Shown piece after piece: positions 7,582-16,838 of a stretch of DNA of 64,000 bases. The stretch covers positions 76,941 to 140,940 of the forward strand of contig DASVAP010000258.1 of assembly GCA_036376275.1 (NCBI GenBank), in the 5' to 3' direction. Made by a program: the position numbers and the translations under genes. Under the pieces are notes generated by a model. The model searched no databases and had not been told where the DNA came from. It saw nothing but the letters and a program-made list of their open reading frames with translations. Within the stretch, counting starts at the first letter, position 1. Every line of letters begins with the position of its first letter. This DNA is from JABFRZ01 sp036376275. GTDB lineage: Bacteria > Planctomycetota > UBA1135 > GCA-002686595.

Positions 7582-9411
7582 TCATCGGGCGGCGACCAGG
7601 GGAGCGGCGGGCAGCTCGCCGGCCAGCACGCGCGGCAGCAGGTGCGCGACGGAGAGCGCGTCGGCCGTGGAGCCGGACTGGGCCCAGGCGCTGCGCGCGG
7701 CGCTCGGCTCGAAGACCTCGGTCCAGAAGCCGCCCTGCTCGAAGGCCTCCTGCAGGAGCGGCTGGCCGACGTCCTTCCAGTAGAACTTGTAGTGGTACTT
7801 GCGGTGGTGGCGCACGCTGCGCCAGCGCGGCGTGTCGGCCGGCTCGGCGGGCTCGGGCTTGCGCTCGACGCGCGGCAGGCGGCCGCTGGCGAAGTCCGCC
7901 TCGCTCACCTGGTCGGCGTAGGGCACGGCGGCCCAGTCCGGCGCGTGCAGCGCGGTCACGTGGCGGTGCAGCGGCTTGGTCGGCAGCTCCTCGGGCGGCA
8001 GCGCGCAGCAGGCGCGGATCACGTCGGGGTTCAGGAAGGGCGACACGACCAGCCCGGTCTGCGAGGCGACCGTGGCCGAGCCCCAGCGGCGCGTGAACTC
8101 GGAGAGGTAGAAGAAGAGCAGCGGGCGGAGCCCGTCGAGCCCGTGGACGTCGGCGGCGCGGTAGGAGGCGCGGATCAGCTCGCGCGCGCTCCCGGCACGC
8201 GCGGCGCGCAGGCATCCCGGCGCGTCGGCGAAGAGCCCGTCGAGCAGGCGCTCCTCGTGCCCGTCCGCGTGCTTCGTCGCCTCGGTCTTGGTCACGAAGT
8301 CGGCCTTGCCGACGCCGGCGTGCTGGCCCATCACGTTGACCACGCCGCCGTCGAGGCCGTCCTTGCCGTCCTTGGCCAGGAAGTTCTTGTGCTTCTTCGT
8401 GGCGAAGGAACCGCCTTGCCACAGGAGCGCCCGCGCGATGCTCGCGCGCAGGCCCTCGACGTTCCCGGGCGGGATCCCGCCCTCGCTCTTGATGCGGTGG
8501 GGGAGCCCGGCGATGCGCGCCAGCTCGGCCGAGAGGATCACGTCGAAGTGCGTCTCCTGCCCGCGCACGCGCAGCTCGAAGTCGGCCCCGAGGTGGCGCA
8601 GGCAGGCTGCGACCGCGCGGCTGTCCCAGCCGCCGGAGAGGCCCACGCTCGGCCGCTCCCACAGCTCGATCGCGTCGGAGAGGTGATCCAGCAGCCCCTG
8701 CCGCCCGAGCTCGAGCGCATCGGCGCGCGTGCGCGGCGCGGGCCGCACCCACTCGCCCAGCGCGTCGAAGCGCCGCCGCGTCACGCCCGCCGCGTCGATC
8801 CGGAGCTGCGTGCCGCCCGCCAGCGCGCGCACGTTCTCGTAGCCCGTGCGGTCGAGCGGGAACCAGTTCGTGACGAAGCGCGCGGCCCACTCGTCCGCCA
8901 CGGGGCGGAGCTCCAGGTCGAGGGCGCGCAGCGCCATCGCGCGGTTCGTGAGGGCCCAGGTGTGGCCGTCATCGTGCTCGAGGAGCTGGGCCTGGCCCAG
9001 GCCGTCGTTCTGCACGCGCACGCTGCCGTCGGCCGCGCTCCACACGAGCGCCGCGGGCGGGATCAGCTCGCGCACGAGGGGCTCCGGATCGCCCTCCAGC
9101 TCGCGCCCGAGGGCCAGCAGGGCCCGGCCGTCCGCCGGCAGTGCTCCGCGGGTCCGCAGGAGGCGCCGCGCGTTGAGCGGATAGTCCGGCGCGAAGGCGA
9201 AGCGCGCGCCGGCTTCCTCGTGGAACGGCGCGCGGAAGCCCCGGATCGGGAGCTCGAGCCAGACGAGGTGCACGCCGCCCGCGGAGCGCACGTGCAGCGC
9301 CGGCGGGGTCGTGAAGAGGGGCGTGAAGAGCCGCTGGAGGGCGGCGCCGACGGCCGCGGGCGGCCGCGCGGCCTCCGGACGGGCCGGGCGCCAGAGGAGG
9401 AAGATGCGCAT
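7582..9411 (-). CDS. Asparagine-synthase-like PP-loop protein, paralog 2
   Basis: A 609-residue paralog of the protein encoded at 4361-6175, colinear throughout. PP-loop LSGGWDSRAV lies near residue 258, with VVNVMGQHAGVGKADF and a C-terminal YHYKFYWKDVGQP block that the sister also carries. Residue 2 is Arg, so the glutaminase nucleophile is again missing. Two such proteins around one ThDP enzyme suggest sequential or alternative ATP-dependent amidation/cyclisation steps on a related substrate (inference). The open frame runs much further upstream, but the ATG at 9411 aligns with the sister start. Unlike the sister, it has no three-hairpin element at its 3' end. Confidence 0.85.
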   Translation of the reverse strand: MRIFLLWRPARPEAARPPAAVGAALQRLFTPLFTTPPALHVRSAGGVHLVWLELPIRGFRAPFHEEAGARFAFAPDYPLNARRLLRTRGALPADGRALLALGRELEGDPEPLVRELIPPAALVWSAADGSVRVQNDGLGQAQLLEHDDGHTWALTNRAMALRALDLELRPVADEWAARFVTNWFPLDRTGYENVRALAGGTQLRIDAAGVTRRRFDALGEWVRPAPRTRADALELGRQGLLDHLSDAIELWERPSVGLSGGWDSRAVAACLRHLGADFELRVRGQETHFDVILSAELARIAGLPHRIKSEGGIPPGNVEGLRASIARALLWQGGSFATKKHKNFLAKDGKDGLDGGVVNVMGQHAGVGKADFVTKTEATKHADGHEERLLDGLFADAPGCLRAARAGSARELIRASYRAADVHGLDGLRPLLFFYLSEFTRRWGSATVASQTGLVVSPFLNPDVIRACCALPPEELPTKPLHRHVTALHAPDWAAVPYADQVSEADFASGRLPRVERKPEPAEPADTPRWRSVRHHRKYHYKFYWKDVGQPLLQEAFEQGGFWTEVFEPSAARSAWAQSGSTADALSVAHLLPRVLAGELPAAPLVAAR

Positions 9412-9774
9412 GGGCTGGACGAGCGCTGGATGGGCGCGGAGCGCGCGGGGGGGCAAGCGGCACGCCAGCCTCGCGCCCCGCGCCGACCCGCCGGCCGCGG
9501 GGTGGCGCGCGCGGCCCGGAGGGGGGCTGGGGCGGGGTTTCCCACGGCCCCCGGGCCGCGGCCCGGTCGGCGCGGGCCACCCCGTCCGAATCGATCGAAG
9601 GTGCATTCCGTCCCGAAGCCTGGACGTTCTCTTCCAGGGAATGGATTCCGCTGGATACATCCGGTGTAGAACGGTCGTCCTTGGCGCCCTTCGGCCTCGT
9701 AACGGCCTCCGGCATGGAGTTTGGCCTCCGCCGGGGCTCTCGCTCTCCGCGTCCACCCCCTCGATCGAGCACCC
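9412..9774. other. Intergenic region, pst promoter side
   Basis: Divergent gap between asparagine-synthase-like paralog 2 and pstS. The left 150 bases are extremely G+C rich. From about 9600 to 9690 there is a noticeably less G+C-rich patch, the likeliest place for the pst operon promoter. I find no convincing Pho box and no open frame worth calling. Confidence 0.4.
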
Positions 9775-10620
9775 TTGAAGAAATCCGTCCTCCTGCTCGG
9801 CGCCCTGCCCGCCGCCGCCGCGATCTACTTCTTCCTGCCCCGGACCGAGGCGGCCTCGCGTTACCTCATCACCGGCTCCAGCACGGTCGCCCCGATCCTC
9901 CAGCAGGTGGCGGCGGTGCTCGAGGAACGCGATCCCGGCCTGCGCATCGAGGTCGAGACCGGCGGCTCGGGGCGCGGCATCAAGGACGCCCAGGGCAAGC
10001 TCTCCGACGCCGGGATGTCGTCGCGCGAGCTCTCGGCGGACGAGGCCCGGGGCATCCACCCCGTCCCGATCGCCCACGACGGCATCGCCCTGATCGTGCA
10101 TGCCTCCAACCCCGTGACCGAGCTCACGACCGAGCAGGTGACGGGCATCTACCTCGGGACGATCACCGACTGGAGCGACCTGGGCGGCGCGCCCGGGAAG
10201 ATCACCGTGATCAACAAGGCCGAGGGACGCTCGACCCTGGAGGGCTTCCTGGCGCACTTCAAGCTCAAGGCGAGCGACGTCGAGGCGGACGTGATCGTCG
10301 GCGACAACGCCCAGGGCGTGCGCCTGGTGGCCGGCGACCAGCGCGCGATCGGCTACGTCAGCATCGGCGAGGCCCAGCGCTCGGCCGAGACCGGTACGCC
10401 GATCAAGCTCGTGCGCTACGGCGGGGTCCAGCCGAGCATCGCCACCGTGGCCGACGGCAGCTATCCCATCCGCCGCACGCTGTTCCTGCTCTTCCCGGCG
10501 GAGCCCGACGCGATCGGCCAGCGCATCCTCGACCTGCTGGCCGCCGACGAGGGCCGCGGGATCCTGGAGGGGCTCAACTTCGTGCCGCTCGGCACGCGGA
10601 AGGCGGCCGCGCCCCAGTGA
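9775..10620 (+). CDS. pstS: Phosphate ABC transporter substrate-binding protein
   Basis: Exported phosphate-binding protein of about 281 residues. It starts with basic residues and a hydrophobic stretch (KKSVLLLGALPAAAAIYFFL) that acts as signal peptide or anchor. The mature part carries the PstS ligand motifs GSSTVAPI, ETGGSGRGIK, DAGMSSREL and AHDGIALIVH. I choose the TTG at 9775 because it sits directly before the signal; an ATG at 9721 would add 18 unlikely residues. First gene of a pstSCAB operon. No phoU follows, which is atypical. Confidence 0.92.
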   Translation: MKKSVLLLGALPAAAAIYFFLPRTEAASRYLITGSSTVAPILQQVAAVLEERDPGLRIEVETGGSGRGIKDAQGKLSDAGMSSRELSADEARGIHPVPIAHDGIALIVHASNPVTELTTEQVTGIYLGTITDWSDLGGAPGKITVINKAEGRSTLEGFLAHFKLKASDVEADVIVGDNAQGVRLVAGDQRAIGYVSIGEAQRSAETGTPIKLVRYGGVQPSIATVADGSYPIRRTLFLLFPAEPDAIGQRILDLLAADEGRGILEGLNFVPLGTRKAAAPQ

Positions 10621-11492
10621 GCGCTGCGAGCGCGATCGGAGCAGGCCGCGAGTCCACCGGTCCGCGCGTGCGCGAGTTCGCGCCGGGCTGGGCGGCGGCG
10701 GCGCTCCTCGGCGTCGCGGCGGCGCTGCTCGCGCCGGGCCTCCTGCTCTTCCTGCTGTTCGAGGGCTTCGCGTTCCTGACGGGCCCCTCGGCCGCGACGC
10801 TGCTGGCGCGCGAGTGGCACCCGATTGAGGGCGTGTTCGGCCTGCTGCCGCTCGTGGCGGGCACGCTGGCGACCTCGCTGCTCGCGCTGCTCCTGGCCTT
10901 CCCGATCAGCCTCGGCACGGCGCTGCACGCGCGCTTCTTCGCCGGGAAGCGCGTGCGCGACCTGCTGGAGGCCGTGCTGGGCGTCCTGGGCGGGATGCCC
11001 TCGGTCGTCCTGGGCCTGTTCGGCACCTTCTGGATCCTGCCGCACCTCGGACCGTCGCTGGGTTCCGGCGTGGTCGTGCTGGCGCTGATGATCACGCCGA
11101 CGCTGGCGCTGCTCTCGCTCGGCGCGCTGCGCCAGGTGCCCGAGGAGCTCCTGATCGACGGAGCGCGCCTCGGGCTCCGCCGCGAGCAGGTCATCCTGCG
11201 CCTCGCGCTCGTCCGCGCGCGTCCGGGCATCCTGGCGGCGGCCGCGCTGGCGCTGTCACGCGCCCTGGGCGAGGCCCTGGCGGTCGAGATGGTGTGCGGG
11301 AACGTGCCGAACCTGCCCACGGGGCTGACGGTGCCGGTGCGCACGCTGACGACGACGCTGGTGCAGGAGTTCGAGTACGCGCGCGAGACGCACGCCCAGG
11401 GCCTGCACCTCGTGGCCCTGACGGTCGTGCTGCTGGCCACGCTGGCCTGCGGCCTCGGGCAGAAGCTCGCGCGGCGCGGAGGGACGGCGTGA
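10617..11492 (+). CDS. pstC: Phosphate ABC transporter permease PstC
   Basis: Inner-membrane permease of 291 residues with about six transmembrane segments. PstC-specific motifs are GGMPSVVLGLFG (near residue 125) and the coupling EAA-like loop GARLGLRREQVILRLAL, then SRALGEALAVEMVCGN. The GTG start overlaps the pstS stop (GTGA), showing translational coupling. It pairs with PstA to form the pore. Confidence 0.93.
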   Translation: MSAASAIGAGRESTGPRVREFAPGWAAAALLGVAAALLAPGLLLFLLFEGFAFLTGPSAATLLAREWHPIEGVFGLLPLVAGTLATSLLALLLAFPISLGTALHARFFAGKRVRDLLEAVLGVLGGMPSVVLGLFGTFWILPHLGPSLGSGVVVLALMITPTLALLSLGALRQVPEELLIDGARLGLRREQVILRLALVRARPGILAAAALALSRALGEALAVEMVCGNVPNLPTGLTVPVRTLTTTLVQEFEYARETHAQGLHLVALTVVLLATLACGLGQKLARRGGTA

Positions 11493-12286
11493 GACTCGCG
11501 AGCCAGCTCGCCAGCGGGATCCTGATCGCCTTCGTGGCCCTGCTGACGCTCGATCTCTTCGTGCGCGGCGCGCCGGAGTGGTCGGCGGGCTACCTCTTCG
11601 CGCCGGTGCGCGAGGGCGGTACGGACGGCGGCATCGGGCCGATCGTCTTCTCGACCCTCTTCGTGACCTTCCTGGCCACGGCCATCGCCCTGCCCTTCGC
11701 GCTGGGGGCGGCGATCCTCTCGAACGAGATCCTGATGCACTCGCCGCGCCTCGCGGGCGCGATCCTGCGCTCCTTCGAGACCCTGGCGAGCGCGCCCTCG
11801 GTCGCGCTCGGCCTGGTGGGCTGGACGCTCTTCGGGCGCATCTTCGGCCTGGGCTTCTCGCTGCTGTCCGGCGGCCTGACGCTGGCGATCATGCTGGTCC
11901 CGATCCTGGCGGTCGCCTTCCACGCGGGCCTGGCGGCCGTGCCGCGCGCGCTGCGCGCGCAGTCGCAGGCCCTCGGGGTCAGCCGCTGGACGACGCTCGT
12001 GCGCCTCGTGATCCCGGCCGCCTGGCCGGCCCTGTTCGCGGGCCTCGTGCTAGCCTTGGGGCGAGCCACGGCCGAGACGGCCGTGCTCATGCTCACCTCC
12101 GGCATCTCGACGCGCATGCCCCAGGACGCGTTCGATCCGGGCGCGACCCTGGCCGTCCACGTCTACCAGCTCGCGCGCAACGTGCCGGGCGGCGAGCCCC
12201 GTGCCTACGCAGCCGCCTGCGCGCTCCTCGTCATCAACGTCGCCGTGCACCTCTCGCTCGCCCGCCTGCGCAAGGAACCCGCCTGA
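11489..12286 (+). CDS. pstA: Phosphate ABC transporter permease PstA
   Basis: Inner-membrane permease of 265 residues, partner of PstC. It contains APSVALGLVGWTLFG, the loop SQALGVSRWTTLVRLVIPAA and GRATAETAVLMLTSG, all typical of PstA. Its GTG start overlaps the pstC stop (GTGA) and its stop overlaps the pstB ATG. It is at the short end of the family range. Confidence 0.93.
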   Translation: MRLASQLASGILIAFVALLTLDLFVRGAPEWSAGYLFAPVREGGTDGGIGPIVFSTLFVTFLATAIALPFALGAAILSNEILMHSPRLAGAILRSFETLASAPSVALGLVGWTLFGRIFGLGFSLLSGGLTLAIMLVPILAVAFHAGLAAVPRALRAQSQALGVSRWTTLVRLVIPAAWPALFAGLVLALGRATAETAVLMLTSGISTRMPQDAFDPGATLAVHVYQLARNVPGGEPRAYAAACALLVINVAVHLSLARLRKEPA

Positions 12287-13143
12287 TGCTGCGCTTCAAG
12301 AACCTCCTCGTCCGCGGCTGCGGCGTGACGATCCTGCGCGACTTCGACCTCGAGCTGCCGGCGCGCGGCACGGCCGTGCTGCTGGGCCCCTCCGGCTGCG
12401 GCAAGACGACCCTGATGCGCAGCGTGATCCGCGAGGACGAGGACGACCCGGACCTCGACGTCCAGGGCACGATCGAGCTCAACGGCGCCGACCTGCGCGC
12501 CGCCGCGATGTCGCGCACGACCGTGCGCCAGAAGATCGGCCTGATCCCGCAGCGTCCGGTGGCCTTCCCCGGGACGACGCTCGAGAACGTGACCTTCGCC
12601 CTGCGCCACACGACACGCCTCCCGAAGGCCGAGATCGAGCGCCGCGCGCGCGCCGCCCTGGAGGAGGTCGGGCTGGAGGAGGGCGTGTGGGAGCGCGAGG
12701 CCGAGTGTCTCTCCGGCGGCCAGCTCAAGCGCCTGGCGCTGGCGCGCACGGTGGCGCTCGACCCGGACGTGCTCCTGATGGACGAGCCCTCGAACGGGCT
12801 CGACCCGCTGGCCGTCGTGCGCCTCGAGCGCCTGATCACGCGCCTGGCGGAGCACCGCCTCGTCGTGGTCGTGACCCACGACCTCTACATGGCGCGCCGC
12901 ATCGCCGACGAGGTGCACTTCCTGTGGCCCTTCGCCGACGGCTGTCGCGTGGTCGAGTCGGGCGCGCCGGAGAAGGTGCTCGAGGTGCCCGCGCGCCCCG
13001 AGACGCGCCTCTTCGTGCAGGCGGCCTGGAACGGTGCCGCGGCCCTGTACGAGGTCGAGGAGGGCCTCGAGGACTGCGAGGCCGAGGAGTGCATGCCGCG
13101 TCGCTTGACCCTCCTGCAGGACGAACCCAGCGAGACTCCCTGA
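12286..13143 (+). CDS. pstB: Phosphate ABC transporter ATPase PstB
   Basis: Cytosolic ATPase that energises phosphate import. Walker A is GPSGCGKTT (residues about 35-43), the signature LSGGQLKR lies near 143, Walker B LLMDEPSNGLDP near 165 and the switch His in VVVTHD. At 285 residues it is longer than the usual 250-260. The excess is an acidic, Cys-containing C-terminal tail (EEGLEDCEAEECMPRR) of unknown role. The ATG overlaps the pstA stop by one base. Confidence 0.93.
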   Translation: MLRFKNLLVRGCGVTILRDFDLELPARGTAVLLGPSGCGKTTLMRSVIREDEDDPDLDVQGTIELNGADLRAAAMSRTTVRQKIGLIPQRPVAFPGTTLENVTFALRHTTRLPKAEIERRARAALEEVGLEEGVWEREAECLSGGQLKRLALARTVALDPDVLLMDEPSNGLDPLAVVRLERLITRLAEHRLVVVVTHDLYMARRIADEVHFLWPFADGCRVVESGAPEKVLEVPARPETRLFVQAAWNGAAALYEVEEGLEDCEAEECMPRRLTLLQDEPSETP

Positions 13144-13150
13144 CCCGACG

Positions 13151-14494
13151 ATGTCCACCCCGACGATGTCCACGACCACCAAGAAGCCCAAGGCCCCCCC
13201 GCGCCCCGTCGAGACGCTCAAGAAGCAGAGCCCCGAGCCCTTCGTGGCCCGCATCCCGGGCTCGAAGTCCTACACGAACCGGGCCCTGGTCCTGGCGGCG
13301 ATGCGCACGGGCACGACGCAGGTGACCGGTGGCCTGGACTGCGAGGACACCCAACGCCTGGCGGCGGCCCTCGCGAGCTTCGAGGGCCTGAGCGTGACCC
13401 AGACCGAGGACGGCTTCCGGGTCGAGCGCACGCAGGACGTGCTCGGCGCGCCCGCGCGCGAGCTGCACATGGGCGCAGCCGGGACGCCCGCGCGCTTCAT
13501 GCTGGCCTTCGCCGGCTCGGCGCGCGGCGCCACGGTCGTCACCGGCACGCCGCGCCTGTGCGAGCGGCCGATGGGGGACATCCTGGCGACGCTGCGCGCG
13601 ATCGGCATCCGCTGCGAGTGCCTGGGCAAGGAAGGCTGCCTCCCCGTGCGCGTGCACGGCGGCACGCCGACGAGCCGCACCTGGCGCATCGCGGGCGGCG
13701 TGTCGTCGCAGTTCACCAGCTCGCTGCTGCTCTACGCCTCGCAGCAGCCGAAGGGCGAGCCGGTGCGGCTCCAGATCGAGGGCCACCAGGTCTCGCGCCC
13801 CTACGTCGAGATGACGCGCGCGATGATGAAGGAGTGCGGCATCACGACCGCGCGCGAGGGCGAGAGCGTGATCGTCGTGACGCCCGGCGCGCCCAAGGTG
13901 GCGACGATCCCGGTCGAGGTCGACGCCAGCGGCATGTCCTACTTCCTGGCCGCCGCGGCCGTGACCGGCACGACGGTCGAGATCCCCGGGATCGGCGCGG
14001 GCTCGGCCCAGGGCGACGTGGGCCTGGCCAAGGCCTTCGAGCGCATGGGCTGCACGCTCGAGCTCGGCGCGCGCTCGATCCGCATCACCGGCGGGGCCCT
14101 GAAGGGCATCGACATCGACATGGAGACCATGCCGGACGTGGTCCTGACGCTGGCGGTCGTGGCCGCGCGCGCGAAGGGCACGACGCGCATCACGAACATC
14201 GCCAACCTGCGCGTGAAGGAGTGCGATCGCATCCACGCGGCCGCCGCCGAGCTCGGGCGCCTGGGCGTGAAGGTCGAGGAGGGCGAGGACTTCCTCGTCA
14301 TCCACCCGAGCGGCACGCTCACCCCGGCCGAGATCCACACCTACGACGATCACCGCGTGGCGATGGCCTTCGGCATCCTCGGCCTCGTGCAGCCGGACAT
14401 CACGATCGAGGACCCGGACTGCGTGGCCAAGTCGTTCCCGGGCTTCTGGCAGGAGCTGGTGCGCTTCACGCGCCACCACAACGGAGGCTTCTGA
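13151..14494 (+). CDS. aroA: 3-phosphoshikimate 1-carboxyvinyltransferase (EPSP synthase)
   Basis: Cytosolic shikimate-pathway enzyme that transfers enolpyruvate from PEP to shikimate-3-phosphate. Motifs are PGSKSYTNRAL (about residue 36), the substrate loop GAAGTPARF in place of the more usual GNAGTAMR, RVKECDRI near 355 and YDDHRVAMAF near 398. The length of 447 residues is normal. The first ~30 residues are a poorly conserved, T/P/K-rich leader; the second in-frame ATG at 13166 is an alternative start. It begins 7 bases after pstB and is probably cotranscribed with the phosphate transporter. Confidence 0.94.
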   Translation: MSTPTMSTTTKKPKAPPRPVETLKKQSPEPFVARIPGSKSYTNRALVLAAMRTGTTQVTGGLDCEDTQRLAAALASFEGLSVTQTEDGFRVERTQDVLGAPARELHMGAAGTPARFMLAFAGSARGATVVTGTPRLCERPMGDILATLRAIGIRCECLGKEGCLPVRVHGGTPTSRTWRIAGGVSSQFTSSLLLYASQQPKGEPVRLQIEGHQVSRPYVEMTRAMMKECGITTAREGESVIVVTPGAPKVATIPVEVDASGMSYFLAAAAVTGTTVEIPGIGAGSAQGDVGLAKAFERMGCTLELGARSIRITGGALKGIDIDMETMPDVVLTLAVVAARAKGTTRITNIANLRVKECDRIHAAAAELGRLGVKVEEGEDFLVIHPSGTLTPAEIHTYDDHRVAMAFGILGLVQPDITIEDPDCVAKSFPGFWQELVRFTRHHNGGF

Positions 14495-14499
14495 GCGCC

Positions 14500-15963
14500 G
14501 TGGACCGGCGCGCGCTCCTGCTGGTGCTCGACGGCTGCGGCTGGCGCGCGGACCCGCGCGGCAACGCCGTGACCGCGCGCACGCTGCCGACGATCTTCCG
14601 CAGCATCGACGAGCACGGCGTGGCGGTGCTGGAGGCCTCGGGCGAGGCGGTCGGGCTCGAGCGCGGGCAGGTCGGGAACAGCGAGGCCGGGCACCTGACG
14701 ATCGGCGCGGGGCGCGTGATCCCCTCGATGACGCGGCGCCTGCTGGAAGCGCACACGAGCGGTGCCTGGGCGCGCGACCCGGCCTGGGGGGCGCTGCGCG
14801 CGGCCGGCGTGCTGCACCTCGTCGGGCTCGTCTCCGACGCGGGCGTCCACGGCCTGGCGCGCAGCCTGTGGCACGCGGCCGCGGCGGCGGCCCAGGCCGG
14901 CGTGCGCGAGATCCACGTCCACCCGGTGCTCGACGGGGTCGATTCCCTGGCCGGGACGGCCCCGCGCCTCTTGGCGGAGCTGCGCGACGAGCTCGCGCGC
15001 GTCCCGGGCGTGCGCCTCGGCGTCGTCCAGGGCCGCAAGCGCTTCTGCGACCGCAGCGGCGACCCGGCCGTCTCGCGCCCGTGCTTCGACGCGCTCACGG
15101 GCGCCGCCGAGCTGCCGGAGTTCCGCGACGAGCTCCTCGCCGCCCACCTCGCCTCCGGTGGCGAGGCCAGCTTCCCCCCGCACCTCGTCGCCGGTGGTCG
15201 GGCCATGCGCCCGGGCGAGCCCGTGCTGCACACCAGCCACCGCGCCGACCGGGCGCGCCAGATCGCGCTCCTGCTCGCGGAGACCCAGCCGCTCTTCGCC
15301 CTGGTGGAGATGGGCAAGGGCGTGCCGGTCCAGCACGTCTTCTTCCCGACCAGGCCCCTCGAGCGCGGCCTCTTCTCCGAGCTGAAGCGCCACGGCCTCG
15401 CCTCGCTGCGCATCGCCGAGAAGTGCAAGTTCCCGCACGTGACCTTCTTCCTGAACGGCTTCGACGCCGCCGCCGAGGGCCGCGGGATCTGCCTCGACTC
15501 GATCCCCGAGGCCGAGATCCCGGCGAAACCCGAGATGTCCGCCGCCGCCGTCACGGACGAGATCGTCGCGGCCCTGGCCGACCCCGCGCAGCGCGCCGTG
15601 ATCGCCAACCTCGCCAACCTCGACCAGGTCGGCCACCTCGGCAACGTCCCGCTGGCCGAGCGCGCCGCGGCCGAGATCGACCACTGCTACACGCGCATCG
15701 CCGCGGCCGCGCGGCGCCACGGCTGGACGCTGCTCCTGACCAGCGACCACGGCAACGCCGACACCCTGACCGGCGCCGACGGCGGCCCCTTCGGCTCCCA
15801 CAGCCACAGCCCGGTGCCGCTGGTCGTCACGCCGGCCCCCGGCCTCACGGCGCGCTGGGAACGGCGCGCGGGCTCGCTGGCCGGCGTGGCGGCGACGATG
15901 CTCGGCGCCCTCGGGCTCGAGCGTCCGGAGTGGATGGAGCCGGCCCTGGCGAGCTTCGAGTAG
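14500..15963 (+). CDS. gpmI: 2,3-bisphosphoglycerate-independent phosphoglycerate mutase
   Basis: Glycolytic enzyme interconverting 3- and 2-phosphoglycerate using two metal ions. The 487-residue protein opens with LLLVLDGCGWR and carries the phospho-accepting Ser in QVGNSEAGHLTIGAGR (near residue 60). Further metal ligands are in NLANLDQVGH and LLTSDHGNAD. The family usually reads MGNSEVGH; here it is VGNSEAGH. The GTG start lies 5 bases after the aroA stop, with GGAGG about 12 bases upstream. Last gene of the pst-aroA-gpmI run. Confidence 0.93.
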   Translation: MDRRALLLVLDGCGWRADPRGNAVTARTLPTIFRSIDEHGVAVLEASGEAVGLERGQVGNSEAGHLTIGAGRVIPSMTRRLLEAHTSGAWARDPAWGALRAAGVLHLVGLVSDAGVHGLARSLWHAAAAAAQAGVREIHVHPVLDGVDSLAGTAPRLLAELRDELARVPGVRLGVVQGRKRFCDRSGDPAVSRPCFDALTGAAELPEFRDELLAAHLASGGEASFPPHLVAGGRAMRPGEPVLHTSHRADRARQIALLLAETQPLFALVEMGKGVPVQHVFFPTRPLERGLFSELKRHGLASLRIAEKCKFPHVTFFLNGFDAAAEGRGICLDSIPEAEIPAKPEMSAAAVTDEIVAALADPAQRAVIANLANLDQVGHLGNVPLAERAAAEIDHCYTRIAAAARRHGWTLLLTSDHGNADTLTGADGGPFGSHSHSPVPLVVTPAPGLTARWERRAGSLAGVAATMLGALGLERPEWMEPALASFE

Positions 15964-15966
15964 GGC

Positions 15967-16563
15967 TCAGGCCTGGATCACCAGGCCGCGCACCTCCGGA
16001 CGGGTGCAGACCACGCCCTTGACCGCCGAGAGGGCGCGGTAGTGGACGAGGCGCGCGGCGCTGGGGTCGCGGTGCTCGAGCACGAAGCCGATCGTGCGCC
16101 AGGCCAGGCCGAAGCCCTGGCGCAGGACGAAGGCGACCTGCTGGCTGCGCGGGAGCTGGGCCAGGGCGTGGCGCACGAGGCCGGCGTTCTCGGTGGTGAC
16201 GATCAGGACCTCGTCGTCCTCGACGTGCGGCTCGTCCTCCGGCTCGGGGCGCTTCTCGGCCCGCGCGCGGCGGTCGCGCAGCGAGCGGCGCACGTGGTTG
16301 CGCGCGATGGTCGCGAACCAGTAGCGGAAGCCGATGTAGTTCGTCGCCCGTAGGCGCCCGATCTCGCGCATGGCGGCGATCAGGGCGTCGGAGAAGACGT
16401 CGTCGGCCTGCATGCAGAGGTGCGCGCGCGCCGAGCGCCCCAGCACGGTCGAGGCGATCCCGCGCAGGTCCTCGCTGGCCGCCTCCACCAGCCGTCCGAG
16501 TGCCTGCACGTCGCCGCCGCGCGCGGCGCCGAGCCACTGATCCCAGTCGGATCGAAGCGTCAT
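15967..16563 (-). CDS. ECF-type RNA polymerase sigma factor
   Basis: A 198-residue sigma factor. Region 2 includes DDVFSDALIAAMREIGRLR followed by FRYWFATIARNHVRRSLRDRR, the -10-recognition and melting helices. Region 4 is LPRSQQVAFVLRQGFGLAWR with a helix-turn-helix. An acidic linker (EPEDEPHVEDDE) separates them. No anti-sigma gene is adjacent; the double zinc-finger protein at 2498 is one conceivable but unsupported partner. It converges on gpmI with only 3 bases between the stop codons. Confidence 0.88.
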   Translation of the reverse strand: MTLRSDWDQWLGAARGGDVQALGRLVEAASEDLRGIASTVLGRSARAHLCMQADDVFSDALIAAMREIGRLRATNYIGFRYWFATIARNHVRRSLRDRRARAEKRPEPEDEPHVEDDEVLIVTTENAGLVRHALAQLPRSQQVAFVLRQGFGLAWRTIGFVLEHRDPSAARLVHYRALSAVKGVVCTRPEVRGLVIQA

Positions 16564-16838
16564 CTGACCCCCCCGGCCGATCCTCCGATCGGCGCTCCAC
16601 CGCTGCTGCGGACGCCGCAGGTTCGCCGCCCGAGACGCGCTCGCGCGCCGCTCCTCCGCCGCAGTCCCGGAGAGGAAAGCCTGCGCTCCCGGAATCCGTC
16701 AAGGGGGCCGAGGGCGGTTCTCGCGCCGCGCGCTCAGCGGATCATGCCGGGAATCTCCGGGTTTCCTCGTACAGGGGGACGGAGCGAGCCTCGGCGCGCG
16801 CCCCGCGCGGGGGCGGCCGCCGGCATCCCCGCGCCGGC

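Noticed and set aside
9600..9774. Pho box upstream of pstS
   Set aside because: No recognisable tandem 7-base Pho repeats; only a less G+C-rich patch is seen.
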